A stretch of 64,000 nt of DNA, taken from the NCBI RefSeq assembly GCF_012272855.1, contig NZ_JAAXCQ010000012.1, positions 1-64,000 of the forward strand. The letters run 5' to 3'. The notes beneath the pieces were generated by a model that made no database searches, was not told where the DNA came from, and was given only the letters and a program-made list of their open reading frames with translations. This DNA is from Arenibacter sp. 6A1. Lineage in GTDB: Bacteria; Bacteroidota; Bacteroidia; Flavobacteriales; Flavobacteriaceae. Both the position numbers and the translations under genes were made by a program. Shown here piece by piece: positions 56,461 to 64,000 of this stretch (within the stretch, counting starts at the first letter, position 1; each line of letters starts with the position of its first letter).

Positions 56461-57702
56461 TTATAGTATTTCTCCTATTGACCCCTGAGGGGTCATGCTG
56501 AGCTGATAGAAGTGATGCGGTAATAGACCGGGTTCTTTTCGGTGCGATACAAAGATGATGGCGGTTTGGCTCTCTTCGGCAATTTTATTGACCAGGGATA
56601 CAAATAAGGCAGCGCTGCGATCGTCCAATCCGGCTGTGGGTTCGTCTAATATCAGTAGAGGAGGGTGTTTAATCATGGCTCTTGCTGCCATAATCAGACG
56701 TTGTTGTCCTAGGGTGAGTTCGTAGAAATTAACGTTCCTTAGCTCCCACATTCCCAATAGTTGCAACCATTGTTTAGCCAAGTTTAACTGATTCTCCGTA
56801 GGATACAAGTAAAGCCCTATAGAGTCGTTTAAACCAGAGATGAGCATATTCCGTGCAGAATGTAAGCCCGAAAACTTATCGGTCATTGCAGGGGTATAAT
56901 ACCCTATGTTTTCCTTTATTTCCCAAACGCTTTCTCCGCTGCCCTTTTTTCTGCCAAAGAGATAAAGCTCTTGTCCGTAACCCTTGTGGTTATCTCCTGT
57001 GATCATGGAAAGTAGCGTCGATTTTCCACTGCCGTTCCTTCCAATAAGTTGCCAAAATTCACCTTTCTTGATTGTCCAATTAATAGCGTGTAATATTGGT
57101 TTGCTGCTGTAGTCTACAGAAATATTTCTGCATTCTATTAAGGTTTCCGTCGGGAAATCTTTACAGTGTAAGGGAGCTGGAATCTTAGATGGAAAAAAGG
57201 AATCCGTCAAAACTTGCCCCTCGGCCGTATCCTTCTCGCTGTAAGGAATAATATTCCGCTCCCTTAGGCGTACCGTAGAAGTAGTAAAGGAAAATACATC
57301 ACTTCTTCGGCTGACCAGTTGTATGGTAGAGATTTTATGCTGTAGCTGTGTTAGATTGTCTTTTAGGTCTTTTAGGGAATCAGTATCGAGATTGTCAAAG
57401 GGATTGTCTAGGATTAAGAAATCAGGTGTTTTAGTGATCAGGAATTGTAGTAGGGCCTTTTTCTGTTCGCCGCTAGACATGGTCCGTAGCGATTGTTGTC
57501 CTGTTTGATCTATAAGAATAGTGTCGTGCCTATCTTCCTCGTCCATATACCGATCTATGATGGCCTTAGAGAATAAAAGACCCTTTTGATTGGCAAGTGC
57601 TTCAAATCCTACCGGAAAATTAGCTGATAAAATACGATGTATAAAATGAGATTTTTTAGAACTGTTATCCGTGAAAACAGCCCAATGTTTTTTTGGCTCC
57701 AT
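56461..57702 (-). CDS. Tandem ABC ATPase, ModF/PhrA-like
   Basis: The protein has 413 residues from the ATG at 57702 (the longer ORF starts TTG). Two ABC domains lie in one chain without membrane segments. The first has a damaged Walker A (VFTDNSSKKSHFI in place of GxxGxGKS) but keeps SSGEQKK and Walker B LILDNPFDNLD. The second is complete: GRNGSGKSTLL, LTLGQQRLIMAARAM, LLILDEPTAGLD, VSHRKEP. The layout resembles ModF/PhrA-type ATPases. It is convergent to secDF. The first domain may bind nucleotide weakly or structurally only. Confidence 0.85.
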   Translation of the reverse strand: MEPKKHWAVFTDNSSKKSHFIHRILSANFPVGFEALANQKGLLFSKAIIDRYMDEEDRHDTILIDQTGQQSLRTMSSGEQKKALLQFLITKTPDFLILDNPFDNLDTDSLKDLKDNLTQLQHKISTIQLVSRRSDVFSFTTSTVRLRERNIIPYSEKDTAEGQVLTDSFFPSKIPAPLHCKDFPTETLIECRNISVDYSSKPILHAINWTIKKGEFWQLIGRNGSGKSTLLSMITGDNHKGYGQELYLFGRKKGSGESVWEIKENIGYYTPAMTDKFSGLHSARNMLISGLNDSIGLYLYPTENQLNLAKQWLQLLGMWELRNVNFYELTLGQQRLIMAARAMIKHPPLLILDEPTAGLDDRSAALFVSLVNKIAEESQTAIIFVSHRKEPGLLPHHFYQLSMTPQGSIGEIL

Positions 57703-57875
57703 ATGCAGTTGTTTCAATAAGTATTCAATACTGAAAGAAAGCTAATTTACTAATCTTAACCGAGGCTAAAAAAAGTATGGAGGCATAAGTTGGGTGCTGT
57801 GGAGCCTATGTTTTTCAACGCAAAAAAAGGCAATGTTCTAAGTTCTCAAGCTGCTAAATAAGAACCTCTTTTGTG

Positions 57876-58385
57876 CTAATTTCGTTCAAATTGCACAAGA
57901 TCTCCAACCTCAAGATTATGAGAATCTACTAAGCCTGAATTAATTTCAAAAACATATTTTGCGGGAACGGTAGAAGTCAAACCGGTTTCATCAAATGGTT
58001 TGGCGTTTTTCTGGAAACTTACTATATGCATGTTCTCGTCTATGAAAATAATGTCCAATGGTATTTCGGTGTTTTTCATATAAAAGGAACGCACGGCAAT
58101 ATCCTCAAAAATAAACAACATACCTTGGGTATCTTCCATCGAACTGCGATACATAAGTCCAGTTTGTGTCTCGTATTCACTTTCGGAGATTTCTATATCG
58201 AACGTAATATAAGCAGTTTCAGTATCTTTTTTTAAAATACTCAGTTCTCCATCCTTGGTAAAAGTAATAGGCGCCCGCTCAACGACATTTTTGGGTTGCT
58301 CCTTACAGGAAAGAAGCGTAAAAAAGGCGAAAAAGATAACAGTAAAAAAACCTGTTTTTAATGGTGTTGATTTATGAGTAGTCAT
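57876..58385 (-). CDS. DUF192-family lipoprotein
   Basis: The protein has 169 residues from the ATG at 58385 (longer ORF starts TTG). Lipobox LLSC at about 28. The DUF192 fold has ETQTGLMYRSSMEDTQGMLFIFEDIAVRSFYMKNTEIPLDIIFID, as in other family members. Function unknown; exported small beta-rich domain. Confidence 0.85.
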   Translation of the reverse strand: MTTHKSTPLKTGFFTVIFFAFFTLLSCKEQPKNVVERAPITFTKDGELSILKKDTETAYITFDIEISESEYETQTGLMYRSSMEDTQGMLFIFEDIAVRSFYMKNTEIPLDIIFIDENMHIVSFQKNAKPFDETGLTSTVPAKYVFEINSGLVDSHNLEVGDLVQFERN

Positions 58386-58493
58386 CAGTGACAATGTCGT
58401 TTACAAGCAATAGCTATTTAAATGGAAAGGCAGACAAACAAGCTATTCAAAAATAAACTGTTTGTACTGCCTTAAAGGTGTTTTATAGGAAAT

Positions 58494-59459
58494 TTATATG
58501 GTATTTCCTGATCTTTTTCTAAACATAAAAAATAGGCCTATAAGAATAAAAGGAATGCTTAACCATTGCCCGGTTGCCAATAATCCCAAGGATTCTTCAA
58601 ATCCGCCTTGGCTTTTCTTTACAAATTCTACAAAAAAGCGAACGGTCCAAAGCAATACTAGGAATAGTCCAAATAAATAGCCTGGCTTGTTTATTTTGTC
58701 GGTCTTCCAGTATAGGTAATATAAAAGGGCGAATATAAATATATAGCATATCCCTTCATATAGTTGTGCCGGATGTCTGTATGGGATGGCTTCTAGGTAT
58801 TCAGAAAAACGAGGGTCTTTCTCAATTAGGTCGTACGCGGCGTTAACCGTGTTTTGTTTTGTAACTGCCAAGGCTTGTGCAGGGTGTAAATCATCGGAAT
58901 CGCGAACAAATCGCGTTGCAAAAAGAAATGATTTATCTACTATTTTACCGTTGATTTCCGAATTAAAGAAGTTTCCTAAACGCACACAAAAGGCCCCTAT
59001 GGAAACAGGAACAACAATTCGGTCCAAAATCCATAACATATTAAATTCAGGAAATTTTCTAGTGTACAGGTACATGCCTATGATAATACCTATCGCGGCA
59101 CCATGGCTGGCCAATCCGGTAAAACCAGTGAATTCGTAGCCTGGAAAAAGGCCAAAGAGCCTGCTGTCTGCACTTTCTCTAATAGGAAGTAATATTTCTG
59201 CCAAATGGTTTTGATAATAGGGCCAATCGTAAAAAAAGACATGTCCCAAACGTGCACCCAACATGGTGGCTAAAACAGTATATATGAATAAAGAATCTAA
59301 CTGCTCCAGAGATTTCTTTTCCTTCAGGAAAATTTTCTTCATAATGTACCAGCCAAGGGCAAAGGCAATGATCCAAAGAAGGTTGTAATATTTTATTTGT
59401 ATAAACCCAATATTAAAAAGGGTATCGGCAGGGTTCCAGGTAAAGCCTAAAAAATACAT
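58494..59459 (-). CDS. lgt: Prolipoprotein diacylglyceryl transferase
   Basis: The protein has 321 residues from the ATG at 59459 (the earlier TTG start is less likely). Lgt moves the diacylglyceryl group of phosphatidylglycerol to the lipobox cysteine of prolipoproteins. Seven or so membrane segments are visible; the family signature VRLGNFFNSEINGK and GLASHGAAIG (with its His) are intact, with HPAQLYE near 215. Many gene products in this window (sulfatase, TlpA-like, ThuA/PQQ, DUF1080) would be substrates. It lies upstream of yidD on the same strand. Confidence 0.95.
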   Translation of the reverse strand: MYFLGFTWNPADTLFNIGFIQIKYYNLLWIIAFALGWYIMKKIFLKEKKSLEQLDSLFIYTVLATMLGARLGHVFFYDWPYYQNHLAEILLPIRESADSRLFGLFPGYEFTGFTGLASHGAAIGIIIGMYLYTRKFPEFNMLWILDRIVVPVSIGAFCVRLGNFFNSEINGKIVDKSFLFATRFVRDSDDLHPAQALAVTKQNTVNAAYDLIEKDPRFSEYLEAIPYRHPAQLYEGICYIFIFALLYYLYWKTDKINKPGYLFGLFLVLLWTVRFFVEFVKKSQGGFEESLGLLATGQWLSIPFILIGLFFMFRKRSGNTI

Positions 59460-59580
59460 TTGCAATTAATTTTAAGGGACTAAGATAAGTAATTAGTAAC
59501 AAGAAATAAGGATTAGGAATTATGAATTAATGGATAATTCCTAAAGGGAATAAAGAAAATAGACTTTTGGACTTTTCTAG

Positions 59581-59802
59581 TTAGGGTACGGGATCATAAC
59601 CGCTACCGCCCCATGGATGGCAACTAAAGATTCTTTTGATGGCTAACCAACCGCCTTTGAAAAGTCCGTGTTTTTTAAGTGCTTCCAAAGTGTAATGAGA
59701 GCATGTGGGCGAATAACGACAACTAGCGGGTGTTAGGGGCGAGATTAGGATTTGGTAGAGTTTTACCAAAAGTAAAAATGGGGCAATAAGTATTTTCTTC
59801 AT
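59581..59802 (-). CDS. yidD: Membrane protein insertion efficiency factor YidD
   Basis: The protein has 73 residues from the ATG at 59802. The family pattern is clear: [25 protein letters not shown] and [23 protein letters not shown]. It is a small inner-membrane-associated protein near YidC that improves insertion. Confidence 0.95.
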   Translation of the reverse strand: MKKILIAPFLLLVKLYQILISPLTPASCRYSPTCSHYTLEALKKHGLFKGGWLAIKRIFSCHPWGGSGYDPVP

Positions 59803-59898
59803 CAATATTTAGGTTGTTTTTGTAGCCTGCTATTAATGTCGGTATCCCGTATTGTTATGAGCCATTGTTGCAATGGATATAAAAAAGTAGAACCTTGG

Positions 59899-61380
59899 TT
59901 AAGAAAGACTAAAAGTAGTACCGTCTTTGCCATCCTTTAATTGGATGCCCATAGTTTCTAACTGTTCCCGTATTTTATCAGAGGTGGCAAAATCCTTATT
60001 GGCCCGTGCATCGTTTCTTAATTGGATTAAAAGACCGATTACATCAGATAGTTTTCCGTTGTCCAAGGCCGTAGCAGTTTTGTTTTCTAATCCTAGGATA
60101 TCAAAAATAAAATCGTTCATGGCGCCCTTTAATACTTCTAAATCCTTTTCGGTAATACTTTCCTTAGATTCTTTTATGAGGTTGATGTGCTTGACCGCTT
60201 CAAATAAATGGGCAATTAAAATAGGGGTGTTAAAATCGTCGTTCATGGCGTCATAACACTTCTGTTTCCATGCGGCAACATCAAAACTACTAACAGTAGC
60301 AGTAGGAAGTTTGGCTAAATTCTCCCAAGCTTCCATTAATTTATGGAATCCTTTTTCTGAAGCTAATAGCGCTTCATCGCTTAAATCCAAAATGCTATTG
60401 TAATGGGCCTGCATCATAAAGAACCGTACCGCGGAAGGAGAATAGGCTTTGCTGAGAATTTCATTCTCACCAGAAAAAATCTCATGTGGCAAAATATTGT
60501 TGCCCGTAGATTTAGCCATCTTCTTTCCGTTTAGGGTAAGCATGTTGGCGTGCAACCAGTAATTTACAGGCGCGTGCCCGTTGCAAGCCTCTGCCTGGGC
60601 GATTTCGCATTCGTGATGCGGGAATTTTAAGTCCATCCCACCTCCGTGAATATCAAAAGTCTCTCCCAAGTACTTGGTGCTCATTGCGGTACACTCTAGG
60701 TGCCATCCCGGAAAACCATCGCCCCAAGGAGAAGGCCAACGCATAATGTGTTGGGGTTCGGCTTTTTTCCATAAAGCGAAATCCTGAGGATTTCTTTTCT
60801 CGTCCTGAGCAGCTAATTCGCGGGTGTTAGAGATCATATCTTCTAATTTCCTGCCGCTTAGCTTTCCGTATTCGTTGGTTTTGTTGAACTTTTCAACGTC
60901 AAAATATACAGAACCATTGATTTCATACGCCAAACCTTTGTTAAGGATGGTTTTTATGATTTCGATTTGCTCAATAATATGACCAGTCGCCGTAGGCTCT
61001 ATACTTGGAGGTAAAAAATTGAATTTTTCTAAAATAGTATGAAAATCCAAGGTGTAGCGCTGTACTACTTCCATGGGCTCCAATTGCTCCAAGCGGGCTT
61101 TTTTAGCAATTTTGTCCTCACCGGTTTCGGCATCGTTTTCCAAATGACCGGCATCGGTAATATTTCTTACATAGCGTACCTTATAGCCCAAATGCTTAAA
61201 ATACCGGAAAATCATATCAAAGGACATAAAGGTACGACAGTTGCCAAGGTGTACATTGCTGTAAACCGTGGGTCCACAAACATACATGCCTATATGACCT
61301 TCGTTTAAAGGTTTAAAATCTTCTTTTTTTCCAGATAAGGAGTTATAAACTTTTAAATGTTGATTTTGGTACAAATGCAT
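59899..61380 (-). CDS. cysS: Cysteinyl-tRNA synthetase
   Basis: The protein has 493 residues, class Ia. HIGH motif as [12 protein letters not shown]; zinc-site residues Cys in [13 protein letters not shown] and [10 protein letters not shown] (His and Glu); KMSKS as [14 protein letters not shown]-type C-terminal helices. Length usual. Same strand as folE (15 bases downstream of its end), so the two are probably co-transcribed. Confidence 0.97.
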   Translation of the reverse strand: MHLYQNQHLKVYNSLSGKKEDFKPLNEGHIGMYVCGPTVYSNVHLGNCRTFMSFDMIFRYFKHLGYKVRYVRNITDAGHLENDAETGEDKIAKKARLEQLEPMEVVQRYTLDFHTILEKFNFLPPSIEPTATGHIIEQIEIIKTILNKGLAYEINGSVYFDVEKFNKTNEYGKLSGRKLEDMISNTRELAAQDEKRNPQDFALWKKAEPQHIMRWPSPWGDGFPGWHLECTAMSTKYLGETFDIHGGGMDLKFPHHECEIAQAEACNGHAPVNYWLHANMLTLNGKKMAKSTGNNILPHEIFSGENEILSKAYSPSAVRFFMMQAHYNSILDLSDEALLASEKGFHKLMEAWENLAKLPTATVSSFDVAAWKQKCYDAMNDDFNTPILIAHLFEAVKHINLIKESKESITEKDLEVLKGAMNDFIFDILGLENKTATALDNGKLSDVIGLLIQLRNDARANKDFATSDKIREQLETMGIQLKDGKDGTTFSLS

Positions 61381-61395
61381 TTTAAGCTAAAAGAA

Positions 61396-62076
61396 TTAAA
61401 ATTTGGTGTCTATGTTTATGTAGTCTAAAAATTCGCGTCTTACCGCTTCATCTTTAAATTTTCCTCCGTATTCAGCCGTTACCGTGCTACTTTCGATATC
61501 TCTGATACCTCTAGAGTTCACACATAAATGCTTGGCGTCTATTACACAGGCAACATCTTCTGTTCCTAATACTTTTTGGAGCTCTCTTACAATCTGTATG
61601 TTAAGACGCTCCTGTACCTGTGGTCTCTTGGCGAAATAATCTACGATCCTGTTCATTTTCGATAAGCCTACAACAGTCCCTTTAGAGATATACGCTACGT
61701 GTGCCTTACCAACTATCGGTAACAGGTGATGTTCACAAGTAGAGTATAAGGTGATGTTTTTCTCAACCAACATTTCACCGTACTTATACTTATTACTAAA
61801 AGTAGATGATTTTGGTTTACGCTTTGGGTTTAATCCACCGAATATTTCGCTTACGAACATTTTGGCTACTCTATTTGGGGTGCCTTTTAAACTGTCGTCC
61901 TCTAGGTCGAGCCCTAGGGTAAGCATAATTTCGTTTACGTTCCCTTGTATTTTTGCAATTTTCTCTTCATCACTAAGCACAAATGCGTCCTCGCGTAAAG
62001 GAGTGTCTTCTGCTGCCGATACGTGATCGTCTCCTAATTCTTCAAATTGCTTTTCCAATGCGTTGTCGATTTTCAT
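61396..62076 (-). CDS. folE: GTP cyclohydrolase I
   Basis: The protein has 226 residues from the ATG at 62076. It forms dihydroneopterin triphosphate from GTP, the first step in folate synthesis. Visible motifs: STCEHHLLPIVGKAHVAYI (zinc Cys and catalytic His), VGLSKMNRIVDYFAKRPQVQERL, CVIDAKHLCVNSRGIRD with the second zinc Cys. The N-terminal 40 residues are less conserved. The start at 62076 agrees with the promoter at 62100-62107. Confidence 0.96.
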   Translation of the reverse strand: MKIDNALEKQFEELGDDHVSAAEDTPLREDAFVLSDEEKIAKIQGNVNEIMLTLGLDLEDDSLKGTPNRVAKMFVSEIFGGLNPKRKPKSSTFSNKYKYGEMLVEKNITLYSTCEHHLLPIVGKAHVAYISKGTVVGLSKMNRIVDYFAKRPQVQERLNIQIVRELQKVLGTEDVACVIDAKHLCVNSRGIRDIESSTVTAEYGGKFKDEAVRREFLDYINIDTKF

Positions 62077-62099
62077 TAAAATATGGCTTTTTAAGGCTG

Positions 62100-62107
62100 C
62101 AAAGATA
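62100..62107 (-). promoter_or_regulatory. -7 promoter element of folE
   Basis: TATCTTTG on the minus strand, an exact TAnnTTTG match, 24 bases before the chosen ATG and inside the longer ORF, which supports the shorter start. Confidence 0.65.
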
Positions 62108-62213
62108 TACATTATATGCCACTTTATAACACGATTACGTGCTTACACAACATAAATTAGTGTTAAGTACAACAGCTAGCTATTTTTATAAGACACAAAA
62201 TTTACATGGGTTC

Positions 62214-64000
62214 ATGAGGCAACTAGTTTATGTATTTATAGTGATGTGTGTTGTGAACACAGGCAATGCCTGGGCGCAAGTTTCTTCCGATTGCGCCAAT
62301 GCTGTGCCAATCTGTAATAATACCCCCGTGAATGGGGGTACTGATGGTTATGGGGTAGACGATTTTAAAGAGGTGGAAACCTCTGGTTGTTTAGAAAAAA
62401 CACTCTCTGGGGCTATTGAGTCTAATTCGGCCTGGTATAGGTTTAAAACTGGGGCTTCTGGTCAGTTAGGTTTTAATATTGGTATAGATCCTGAAGAAGA
62501 TTGGGATTTTGCACTGTACAGGGCAAGTGATTGCGGTGCCCTAGGAGATCCTATTCGTTGTAATTTTTACGATAATAAAGAGCAAAACACCTATATAGGG
62601 GTAGGGGAAGATCCAAGCGCACATACAAATAATGTTCAGTATGAAGAATGGTTGCAAGTAGAGGCTGGGGAAGAGTATTACCTGATGGTTAATAATTTTA
62701 GTAATGTCAATTCTGGTTTTTCCATACAATTTTCTGGAAACTTATTTGTTACCAACCCTTATGATGCCTTAGATTGTTCTATTATCAATAATCTTTTAGG
62801 TCCGCCAATAGCAGCCTGTGATACCGAAATAGTAAACTTGGACGCAACCACGGACGATGCCCTGAAATATTCTTGGTATAAGGATACGGGGAGCGGATTT
62901 ACAGTTGTTTTGGGTGAAGTTTCGGAAACGCTCCAAGTGAGCGATCCCGCTATGTATAGGGTTGTGGTAGAGACAAAAAATCAAAACGATATCATTAGCG
63001 ATGTACAGGTGGCGTTTACGAAAACACCAAAAACTTTTGGGGTAAGTGACGAGTATTTTTGCTTTGGTGAGCTAGATACCTATAATTTATCGGATAAGGA
63101 TGCCCAAGTATTGGGAGACCAATCTTCGGAAGAGGTTGTGGTGACATATCATAGTACTCCTTCAGACGCTTTTTATGGTACAAATCCATTGTCCAAGAAT
63201 TATCCGCTGAGCGTTGGCGAACATCAAATTTTTATCAGGACTACCGCAATGGAAAATTCTAACTGTTTCGATGTGTCCGAAGAATTTTCCATAACAGTAT
63301 ATAAGCCATTGGTGAAAGATTTTCCTTTGATGGTCTATTTGTGTGAAGACAATACCAATGTGATTATTGGCGATTTGTCTCCGGATCCTAAGTATTACTA
63401 TCAATGGGATTCTGGCGAAACATCTTCAAGTATCAGTGTGGCTCAAGGTGGTACGTATACGCTTTCTATCTATGATGGGGAAAGTGATGGTATTTGCGAA
63501 AATACCTTTGAAATACAGGTGATTGCTTCAAAAACACCTCGAATAAAAAACATAAAAATAAGCGACCTACAAGATAATAATAGCATAACTATAGTGCCTG
63601 TTGGGGAAGGGGAATTTGAATTTAAACTAAATAACGGGCCTTATCAGGCAGAGCAAGTATTTGATAATGTAGCCCCGGGCTTGCATAGGGTGACGGTAAA
63701 CGATCCTAGAGGTTGTGGGTCGGTTACAGAAACTATTGTGGTTGTTGGGTATTCTAAGTTTTTTACACCCAATGGAGATGGCGTTAATGATTTATGGCAT
63801 ATCAGTGGGGTCTCTAGTTTAAAAGATCCTGTGGTATTTATATATGATAGGTATGGGAAGTTAATCAAACAATTGACGAAAAATAGTATAGGGTGGAATG
63901 GCACTTTAGATGGGTATGTGTTGCCAGCTACAGATTATTGGTTTAAGTTAAGTTATGTAGATACCAATGGGCAGCGCTTATATGCTAAATATATCAATAG
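62214..64000 (+). CDS. Type IX-secreted protein with type B sorting domain (right end cut)
   Basis: 595 codons are open from the ATG at 62214 to the window edge with no stop. The signal peptide ends near AWAQ. The N-terminal part has the paired cysteine pattern of a Bacteroidota beta-sandwich domain (SDCANAVPICNN; SAWYRFKTG; DFALYRASDCGAL). Ig/SprB-like and PKD-like repeats follow. The last residues FFTPNGDGVNDLWHISG and YDRYGKLIKQL...GWNGTLDG, then YWFKLSY, are the gliding-motility-associated C-terminal (type B) sorting domain that directs export by the type IX system. About ten residues are probably missing at the right edge. Confidence 0.9.
   Translation, partial: MRQLVYVFIVMCVVNTGNAWAQVSSDCANAVPICNNTPVNGGTDGYGVDDFKEVETSGCLEKTLSGAIESNSAWYRFKTGASGQLGFNIGIDPEEDWDFALYRASDCGALGDPIRCNFYDNKEQNTYIGVGEDPSAHTNNVQYEEWLQVEAGEEYYLMVNNFSNVNSGFSIQFSGNLFVTNPYDALDCSIINNLLGPPIAACDTEIVNLDATTDDALKYSWYKDTGSGFTVVLGEVSETLQVSDPAMYRVVVETKNQNDIISDVQVAFTKTPKTFGVSDEYFCFGELDTYNLSDKDAQVLGDQSSEEVVVTYHSTPSDAFYGTNPLSKNYPLSVGEHQIFIRTTAMENSNCFDVSEEFSITVYKPLVKDFPLMVYLCEDNTNVIIGDLSPDPKYYYQWDSGETSSSISVAQGGTYTLSIYDGESDGICENTFEIQVIASKTPRIKNIKISDLQDNNSITIVPVGEGEFEFKLNNGPYQAEQVFDNVAPGLHRVTVNDPRGCGSVTETIVVVGYSKFFTPNGDGVNDLWHISGVSSLKDPVVFIYDRYGKLIKQLTKNSIGWNGTLDGYVLPATDYWFKLSYVDTNGQRLYAKYIN

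Overview
The window is a stretch of a Bacteroidota chromosome, almost certainly a (probably marine) member of the Flavobacteriaceae. The evidence is AT-rich DNA, Bacteroidota-type promoters (TAnnTTTG at -7) before many genes, a fused SecDF, a split LytS/LytTR two-component pair, a TlpA-like lipoprotein thioredoxin, a type IX secretion (type B sorting) protein at the right end, a sulfatase, DUF1080 and Gfo/Idh/MocA sugar-catabolism proteins, and a tmRNA with the tag GENNYALAA.

Left end, 1-6.3 kb, is accessory DNA. It opens inside a CRISPR array with 46-bp repeats of the GTTGTG type typical of Bacteroidota type II-C (Cas9) systems; the cas genes are not in the window. The last repeat is degenerate and split by about 55 bp. 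The DNA just beyond it reads, on the plus strand, as a 15-nt anti-repeat followed by a terminator-like hairpin, so it is a tracrRNA candidate. Two single-gene units follow: an HNH endonuclease and a coiled-coil protein with two membrane segments. Each is bracketed by a short sequence before the gene whose exact reverse complement lies after it. Between them is a roughly 200-bp site that folds into a long imperfect hairpin, which is the architecture of integron-type gene cassettes with attC-like sites. A 44-bp perfect palindrome, a small lipoprotein gene and a tyrosine recombinase complete the region. The recombinase lies immediately beyond the 3' end of ssrA (tmRNA), a classic island insertion point.

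From 6.3 to 62 kb the content is mostly core chromosome with a few lineage-specific genes. In order: ssrA; an alanine/saccharopine dehydrogenase-family enzyme; a sulfatase; a TlpA-like lipoprotein; kdsA (LPS Kdo synthesis); a DinB protein; typA/bipA; a ROK-family polyphosphate glucokinase; a membrane/NUDIX-like hybrid; a four-domain ThuA-PQQ-PKD-cytochrome c lipoprotein; a LytTR/LytS pair; a tandem-repeat exported protein; an FtsE-like ATPase; a TPR protein with a beta-barrel partner; a cold-shock protein; a sulfurtransferase; an SRPBCC protein; a zinc alcohol dehydrogenase; a DUF1080 and Gfo/Idh/MocA pair; a YkgJ-type cysteine-cluster protein; an ABC-F ATPase; a J-domain protein; a FUSC/YccS-type membrane protein; DUF2911; asnB; gyrB; a beta-barrel protein; mdh; secDF; a ModF/PhrA-like tandem ABC ATPase; DUF192; lgt; yidD; cysS; folE; and the start of a large type IX-secreted protein that leaves the window.

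Functional links are clearest in four places. lgt, yidD and secDF all concern envelope protein export or lipoprotein maturation, and several predicted lipoproteins here would be their clients. DUF1080, Gfo/Idh/MocA and ThuA/PQQ proteins suggest oxidation and cleavage of sugars through keto intermediates. The TPR and barrel genes form a two-gene operon. The CRISPR array, HNH gene and recombinase mark the left end as a defence-type accessory region. A roughly 90-bp dispersed repeat occurs three times between core genes (8.3, 37.1 and 47.9 kb). Two very short membrane or secreted peptide genes (35 and 48 codons) lie in gaps that would otherwise look empty.
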